The notes under the pieces: model-generated
The model's database searches: none
Told to the model about the DNA's origin: nothing
What the model saw: only the letters and a program-made list of their open reading frames with translations
Shown here: in pieces, positions 13,153 to 13,885 of the stretch
Layout: every line of letters starts with the position of its first letter
Numbering within the stretch: the first letter of the stretch is position 1
Origin: Oribacterium sp.
GTDB taxonomy: Bacteria; Bacillota_A; Clostridia; Lachnospirales; Lachnospiraceae
Assembly: GCA_017940955.1 (NCBI GenBank)
Contig: JAGAXP010000203.1
Coordinates: 1 to 13,885, forward strand
Direction of reading: 5' to 3'
DNA length: 13,885 nucleotides
Translations under genes and position numbers: made by a program

Positions 13153-13476
13153 ATGGATGCTGAAAAGGAAATAAACAAAATTAACGAAGAGATTAGGGAA
13201 AAGGAAGAGCAGGAGATGCAATTAAAACACAGGCTTACGAGAGAAAAGATGAGGGCAACGTATCAAAAAAACAGAAACAGTCCTGAGTATAAGGCAAGAA
13301 CGCATCGCCTGTGTAATAAGGGTGGAACCGTAGAGCATTTTTATCCTAATACAAAGGACATGACCGAGGAAGAGTTTTTTGAGCTGGTAGAAATGACCAT
13401 TTTGATACCCGAAATCAGGATCAAACTCATGTCTGAGATAGCAAAAATCCTGAAGAGAAGGGAGGTGAGCGACTGA
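13153..13476 (+). CDS. DUF3847-like mobilisation-associated protein
   Basis: The 107-residue protein begins with a charged coiled-coil segment (KEINKINEEIREKEEQEMQLKHRLTREK, about residues 5-32). It then has the family-like core THRLCNKGGTVEHFYPNTKDMTEEEFFELVEM and a C-terminal helix pair. This matches small proteins called DUF3847 that sit directly before MobA/MobL relaxase genes in Firmicute elements; they may help the relaxase bind the transfer origin, but I know of no proven role. The frame is open further upstream through the hairpin array, yet GGAAAGGAG at 13138-13146 and the ATG at 13153 give the usual start. Its TGA overlaps the relaxase ATG by one base, so the two are translationally coupled. 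Confidence 0.85.
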   Translation: MDAEKEINKINEEIREKEEQEMQLKHRLTREKMRATYQKNRNSPEYKARTHRLCNKGGTVEHFYPNTKDMTEEEFFELVEMTILIPEIRIKLMSEIAKILKRREVSD

Positions 13477-13885
13477 TGGCACTGTATCATTTCAGCTTGA
13501 CCCATGTTAAACGGAGTAAGGGGCATACGGCGATAGCTGCGGCAGCATACCGTTCCGGTGAAAAACTTTATGACAGGTATTACGGCGAGGTGCAGGACTA
13601 TACGAAAAAAGGTGGGGTTATCATGTCGGAGATCCTGATGCCGGATTATGTTCCGGAAAGGCTGGCTGACAGGGAAACACTCTGGTATGAAGTTGAAAAT
13701 CATGAGAACCGAAAGGATGCCCAGCTTGCCTACAGTTTCGATTTTGCCCTGCAGAACGAGCTGACTATGGAGGAGAACATTGAAATTGCAAGAAGGTATA
13801 TCATGGAGAATTTCGTCGCAAAGGGGATGATATGCGATGTTGCAGTTCATGATCCGGACAAGGGAGAGGGTGGGATTCCGAATCC
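13476..13885 (+). CDS. MobA/MobL family relaxase, 5' part
   Basis: This is the start of a conjugative relaxase cut by the window end (136 codons seen; family members usually have several hundred). The N-terminus shows the MobA/MobL signature: ALYHFSLTHVKRSKGHTAIAAAAYRSGEKLYD, then ILMPDYVPERLADRETLWYEVE, the R-K-D-A-Q-L-A segment, ALQNEL, and VAVHDPDKGEGGIPN leading towards the expected histidine metal-binding motif just beyond the end. The protein nicks one DNA strand at the transfer origin, stays bound to the 5' end and leads the strand into a recipient using a mating apparatus. GGAGGTGAG at 13461-13469 is the ribosome binding site, inside the previous gene. It identifies the right-hand region as a mobilisable or conjugative element. 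Confidence 0.92.
   Translation, partial: MALYHFSLTHVKRSKGHTAIAAAAYRSGEKLYDRYYGEVQDYTKKGGVIMSEILMPDYVPERLADRETLWYEVENHENRKDAQLAYSFDFALQNELTMEENIEIARRYIMENFVAKGMICDVAVHDPDKGEGGIPN

Overview
The window looks like accessory DNA from a gut-type Firmicute, most likely a Lachnospiraceae or related Clostridia. The evidence is strong AGGAGG-type ribosome binding sites, TTGACA/TATAAT-like promoters, AT-leaning sequence and family content: WYL regulator, MobA/MobL relaxase with a DUF3847-like partner, and a DUF6076-like zinc-finger protein. The species assignment is inference; there is no rRNA or tRNA.

Layout. (1) 1-1200: end of an isoprenylcysteine methyltransferase-like membrane enzyme, a C-terminally cut MmcQ/YjbR protein, and a small reverse-strand membrane protein with its own terminator. 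(2) 1200-2030: a type II toxin-antitoxin pair (Phd/YefM-like antitoxin, ParE/RelE-like toxin) with a near-consensus promoter, two 11-bp operator-like repeats and a terminator. (3) 2031-2354: a small helix-turn-helix protein behind a good promoter. (4) 2424-10914: a compact seven-gene, same-strand operon and the main item of interest. In order: a 543-aa protein with an internal duplication, a WYL regulator, an ADP-ribosylglycohydrolase with a fused C-terminal region, an endonuclease/exonuclease/phosphatase (EEP) enzyme, a 767-aa protein with a glycine-rich hydrophobic segment and helical repeats, a DUF697-like Gly/Ala-rich membrane-type protein, and a 133-aa acidic protein. (5) 10915-11060: a cluster of 9-bp repeats and a strong hairpin closing the operon. 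(6) 11003-13885: a mobilisation module, with a DUF6076-like protein (reverse strand), a structured leader, an excisionase-like protein, a terminator with a possible mini-ORF, an array of eight hairpins, a DUF3847-like protein and the start of a MobA/MobL relaxase cut by the window end.

Reading. Region 4 has the features of cargo on an integrative mobilisable element: tight gene spacing, its own WYL regulator (a class that controls several phage-defence systems), two enzymes of nucleotide or ADP-ribose chemistry, and several proteins with membrane-active sequence character. I do not recognise the combination as a named defence, toxin or stress system. A multi-component, membrane-associated defence or stress system is the working hypothesis, not a demonstrated function.
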